NCBI GenBank assembly: GCA_030062745.1
Contig: CP099840.1
Location: 33,669,101 to 33,733,100, forward strand
Length of the DNA stretch: 64,000 bases
Direction of reading: 5' to 3'
Source of the DNA: Capitulum mitella
Taxonomy: Eukaryota > Arthropoda > Thecostraca > Pollicipedomorpha > Pollicipedidae
The notes under the pieces were generated by a model. That model was not told the origin of the DNA. It ran no database searches and worked only from the letters and a program-made list of their open reading frames with translations. Positions within the stretch are counted from its first letter, which is position 1; each line of letters opens with the position of its first letter. Positions 61,016 to 64,000 of this stretch are shown here, piece by piece. A program made the position numbers and the translations under genes.

Positions 61016-61908
61016 CTCGCGCGGGGTCGACGCTCCTCGCGGCGACCTTGTCGCGCCGTCTGGCGAGCTCTAATTAGCGGCGGTGATTGGACAGGTGCGG
61101 TCAGACAGCGCTGCAAGTGGTCCACTGACCCAGGGACGCACTTACGAGCTCGGCCCGGCCGGCCGCACCGACCGGACAGCGCGCTGTTTGTGAGCCTGAC
61201 GGCCGCGGCGTCTGCTAGGAAATGTGGGCTGACGCTCGCAGGTGGGGACAGTAGTCATCGTTCGGGGGCTGGTCTTGAATGATCTATGATAGCAATGTTG
61301 GTCAGGCTCACAAACGCAGAACTTAATATGAAATCGGGGCATTTCGGAGCGCTGTTCGTCTAATAAATGATTGCAACGTTATCCTAACGAGCCAAAGTAG
61401 CTGCAAATATGCGATGTTCAGGATTTACAGCGTTTCTTTGCGTCTCTTTTTGAGGCCCGAAGCCGCACGATTCTTTCGCATTATGACTCCAGACTGTTCA
61501 CATCGAGTCGACGGCATGCGGTTGATGATCACGTGATCACCCGGCCCCGTCTGCGAACGCTCGCGCCGCCCGCGGTTTCCAAATACTGAGGCGGAGCCGT
61601 GGCCAGGGCTGTAATGGCTGTTTGCACCTCAATTGCGCCGTCACCCGTTACGAATCCGGTGAGTCCACATTCCGATGTTCTGCGTCTCCTCCCAGTGTGA
61701 GCAGTCACCGCACCGCAGCGCGAGGAACTCAGGTGGTGCCTGTTCGCAACATCCCTTCTCCGGATTGCGTAATTGGTGTTTGGCTCTTCAGTCGTGAGGT
61801 AAACTTCTGAAATCTGCCTGTATTCCTCATTCGCGTATCCTTGGCTGCAAACTGTGTTCTAACGAAGCTCTCCTCAGTCTGTCAGAATGTCGAGCTTGAA
61901 TCAGTGCC
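61016..61908. other. No gene seen
   Basis: GC-rich to 61300, then ordinary sequence; no supported frame. Confidence 0.45.
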
Positions 61909-63119
61909 TTGACCCTATTCCCGGAGGGCTAGACGGCATGGCCGATTCCCGGCAGGGGGGTGGATCCGCCCCCCCCCCCAGATCTCGAGAACTACTCGTC
62001 TGATTTCATCGCAACAAACGGCAATCGATTTGCCATGACGTAAACTACATTTTCATAAAATAAAATTTCCAAAATTTTTGGAAAGGATGGATAAAATGGC
62101 AAAAAAGTCAAAATGGAGGATATTTTTGGACTTCTTATAACTCCGTTGTTTATAAAATGATTTTGATTAAATTGACATGAATCGAGATATTATGGATGGG
62201 ACTTTTACCATTGATTCACACATTTGAAATTGTGAGAAAATTCATAGGCGTTCACAGGATTTCGAAAATAGGAGGATTAGTTTTCATCAGCTGAATGAAC
62301 AAAAAAGGCAAAAACATTTTTGGGGGTTCTGCTGGTCATGTCATGCTAAAGAAGTACAAATCGCATTAAAATGTTTGCATAATTTTAGCATAGGCGGTGC
62401 CGGGGACATGAAAAAGGGGAACTGTCATGATCACATGTTCTTCAGATCAACTCTTGACCTTTGACCTTAAATGACCTCTAGTGACCTTGGGGTCACTTGA
62501 AATGATCTCGCGTACATTTAATATTATCCGTAAACGTTTTCAATCTTTGAATTTACTCTATTTCGAAAATTTCATTTTACGACTATTGTGATATAGGGTA
62601 CGCGCATTGACATTTTAGGTCATAGCTCCGTGACCCGACCTGATATCAAGCTGAAACTTGATACACAAGCAGAGGACACCATTCTTCGTCATATGTATTC
62701 CGAGTTTGGTATTTCAAAAAATAGCGCTGAAATTACTACTATAAAACCAAATTTTGACTTTTGACCTTGACCTTACCTTGTTAAGTGATCTCAGATGTAC
62801 AAAATTGTATTTGCACGTCACCCAACTATTTAGACATACATCCATATAAAGTTTTAAGTTCTATCTTAAAAACGCTAGTTTTGGCAGTCATTTTCCTTTT
62901 ACCCCGAACAGAGCCAAAAATGGCCTGAGGTGCTTTCCAAAGATGTTGCCTGGCTCCGCCCCTGAGCAAAATAGAATTCCAAGATTTTGTCACAGTACAT
63001 AGAAGAATAGCTAGGAAAATTCAACAAATTTCGTGAAGCTGCGTTAAAAAGCCTGGAATTGGCGAGCAAAAAACCCGAGGGGGCGGATTCAGCCCCCCCC
63101 CCGCCGGGAATGGGGTTAT
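61909..63119 (+). mobile_element. piggyBac-type non-autonomous element, copy 2
   Basis: Element 61913-63115 (1203 bp) is co-linear with copy 1 over its full length and closely similar, with the same CCCTATTCCCGG start. Its flanks are TTGA and TTAT, which read as a mutated TTAA duplication. No coding frame. Confidence 0.8.
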
Positions 63120-63719
63120 AGCGGAAAAGAAACGCTGCATTTGCTCAAAATACCACAGAAATGCAAACCAACGCACCCATAATCACGGGAACATATCGTT
63201 TCGTATAACGTTCAAACAACCTTCAGTATAACAGGAGACACTGCATTGTTATGTACAACAATTACAGACCAAAAGTATATTGGACTTAACGTTCCGGCCA
63301 GGAGCCATCGTCAGGAGTGATCAGGAGTCATCTAGAGCACAAAGTCAAAATTCAAAAAGGAAAAAGGCGCCTGACAAACAGAAAAGCTACCTCAACACTG
63401 CAAACGCTCAAAAAGAGGAATCTGATACCACACAGCAAAGCACTGCGGGCAATAAAAATGGGCTCAGATTTATTGATTCCCAAAACAATGAGGGATTCCA
63501 CTAAAATATGAGTCACGAAGAGCCAGTGATATATTTATGGTTCATAAATTACGTAGCTAGGGAGTAAGCAATGATAGACCGCCATCCTCCAAAAAACACA
63601 TACGTACACACCAACAACATCAAACCATCAAAACCTTATAGAGAGAGACGAGCTATATATACATTTGTGGTTCTTAAAGCCAACGAAAACTCAGCTCCAA
63701 GCGATACAAGCGAAACTAC
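63116..63719. other. 3' flank of the retroelement fragment
   Basis: Holds the hammerhead-like motif at 63281-63320 and otherwise A-rich sequence; probably the untranslated end of the Penelope-like copy. Confidence 0.4.
63281..63320 (-). ncRNA. Possible decayed hammerhead-ribozyme core, 3' of the GIY-YIG fragment
   Basis: Minus strand reads CCTGACGATGGC, TCCTG, GCCGGAACGTTAAGTCC. This has the CUGANGA box, a 3-bp stem II (GGC/GCC), a near-GAAAC box (GGAAC) and a GUC at the cleavage position. Penelope-like elements are known to carry hammerhead motifs in their repeats. One core base deviates and stem I pairing is not evident, so activity is unlikely in this copy. Confidence 0.35.
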
Positions 63720-64000
63720 TCATATTATGTACAAAGATATTGTCTGTGTGTTTAGCTGCGGCCGGAGATTTCTGATGTGTAGAGATTCCAGAACTTTCAG
63801 GTCGGCGTTGTCTCTCGCTGTTGTCAGGATTTCGACTGCAAAGTTGGTGTAATTGTCACTGCGTTCCGTTCCAGGATGTTTATCAATCACGTGCTCACCT
63901 GGGGTGTGTTTGCCTTCTGAAGTCTGGCACCCCCCAGGTGCTCGTTGTATCGATCCCTGATGCTACGTTTTGTTTCTCCGATACAGAAAGTTCCAGGACA
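63720..64000 (-). pseudogene. GIY-YIG endonuclease C-terminus of a Penelope-like retroelement, frameshifted and cut by the window edge
   Basis: Read on the minus strand from the window edge: FCIGETKRSIRDRYNEHLGG, then in a shifted frame PGEHVIDKH, NFAVEILTTARDNADLKVLE and SLHIRNLRPQLNTQ before a TGA at 63720-63722. The GET...R..R..EH helix and the LESLHI...RPxLN end fit the GIY-YIG nuclease that follows the reverse transcriptase in EN-positive Penelope-like elements. The 281-base stretch is not a multiple of three, and the frame changes near 63900-63925, so this copy is broken. Other elements with a GIY-YIG domain are possible; the reverse transcriptase would lie outside the window. Confidence 0.75.

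Overview
The window is nuclear DNA from an animal, most likely an arthropod and plausibly a crustacean. Coding sequence is split into short exons by GT-AG introns, and most of the window is intron or intergenic DNA full of small transposon relics, minisatellites and (TA)n/(CA)n tracts. The organism call is inference: it rests on a TNFAIP8-family protein whose N-terminus resembles insect Sigmar, and on a long coiled-coil fibrinogen-domain protein with a Scabrous-like layout.

Three protein-coding genes can be reconstructed, all on the minus strand. (1) A TNFAIP8/TIPE-family gene: two coding exons at 10618-11040 and 14507-14653, 189 aa. (2) NDUFA13/GRIM-19, a mitochondrial complex I subunit: three exons at 23036-23240, 23501-23651 and 26407-26494, 147 aa. 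(3) A secreted coiled-coil fibrinogen-related protein: ten coding exons between 32706 and 57121, 673 aa, with a 13.3-kb first intron. Every exon junction keeps phase in all three models. The genes belong to unrelated pathways (lipid/TNF signalling, respiration, extracellular signalling or adhesion), and nothing suggests they work together.

The rest is repeats. Three copies of one ~1.2-kb TTAA-associated, piggyBac-type non-autonomous element lie at 5857-7057, 44211-45356 (inverted) and 61913-63115. A 260-bp hAT-type MITE with a perfect 8-bp target duplication lies at 1894-2153, with a decayed relative at 34040-34271. The right edge holds the frameshifted C-terminal end of a GIY-YIG endonuclease, probably from a Penelope-like retroelement. 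About 400 bp downstream of it is a sequence resembling a decayed hammerhead-ribozyme core. Minisatellites with 20, 22, 25, 30, 31, 32, 33, 69 and 97-bp units create many long spurious reading frames. CpG-dense stretches near 19.0-19.3, 21.4-21.7, 50.2-50.6, 54.2-54.7 and 56.5-57.8 kb may include promoters; the last covers the first coding exon of the fibrinogen-related gene.

No CRISPR, operon-like system or complete autonomous transposon is visible.
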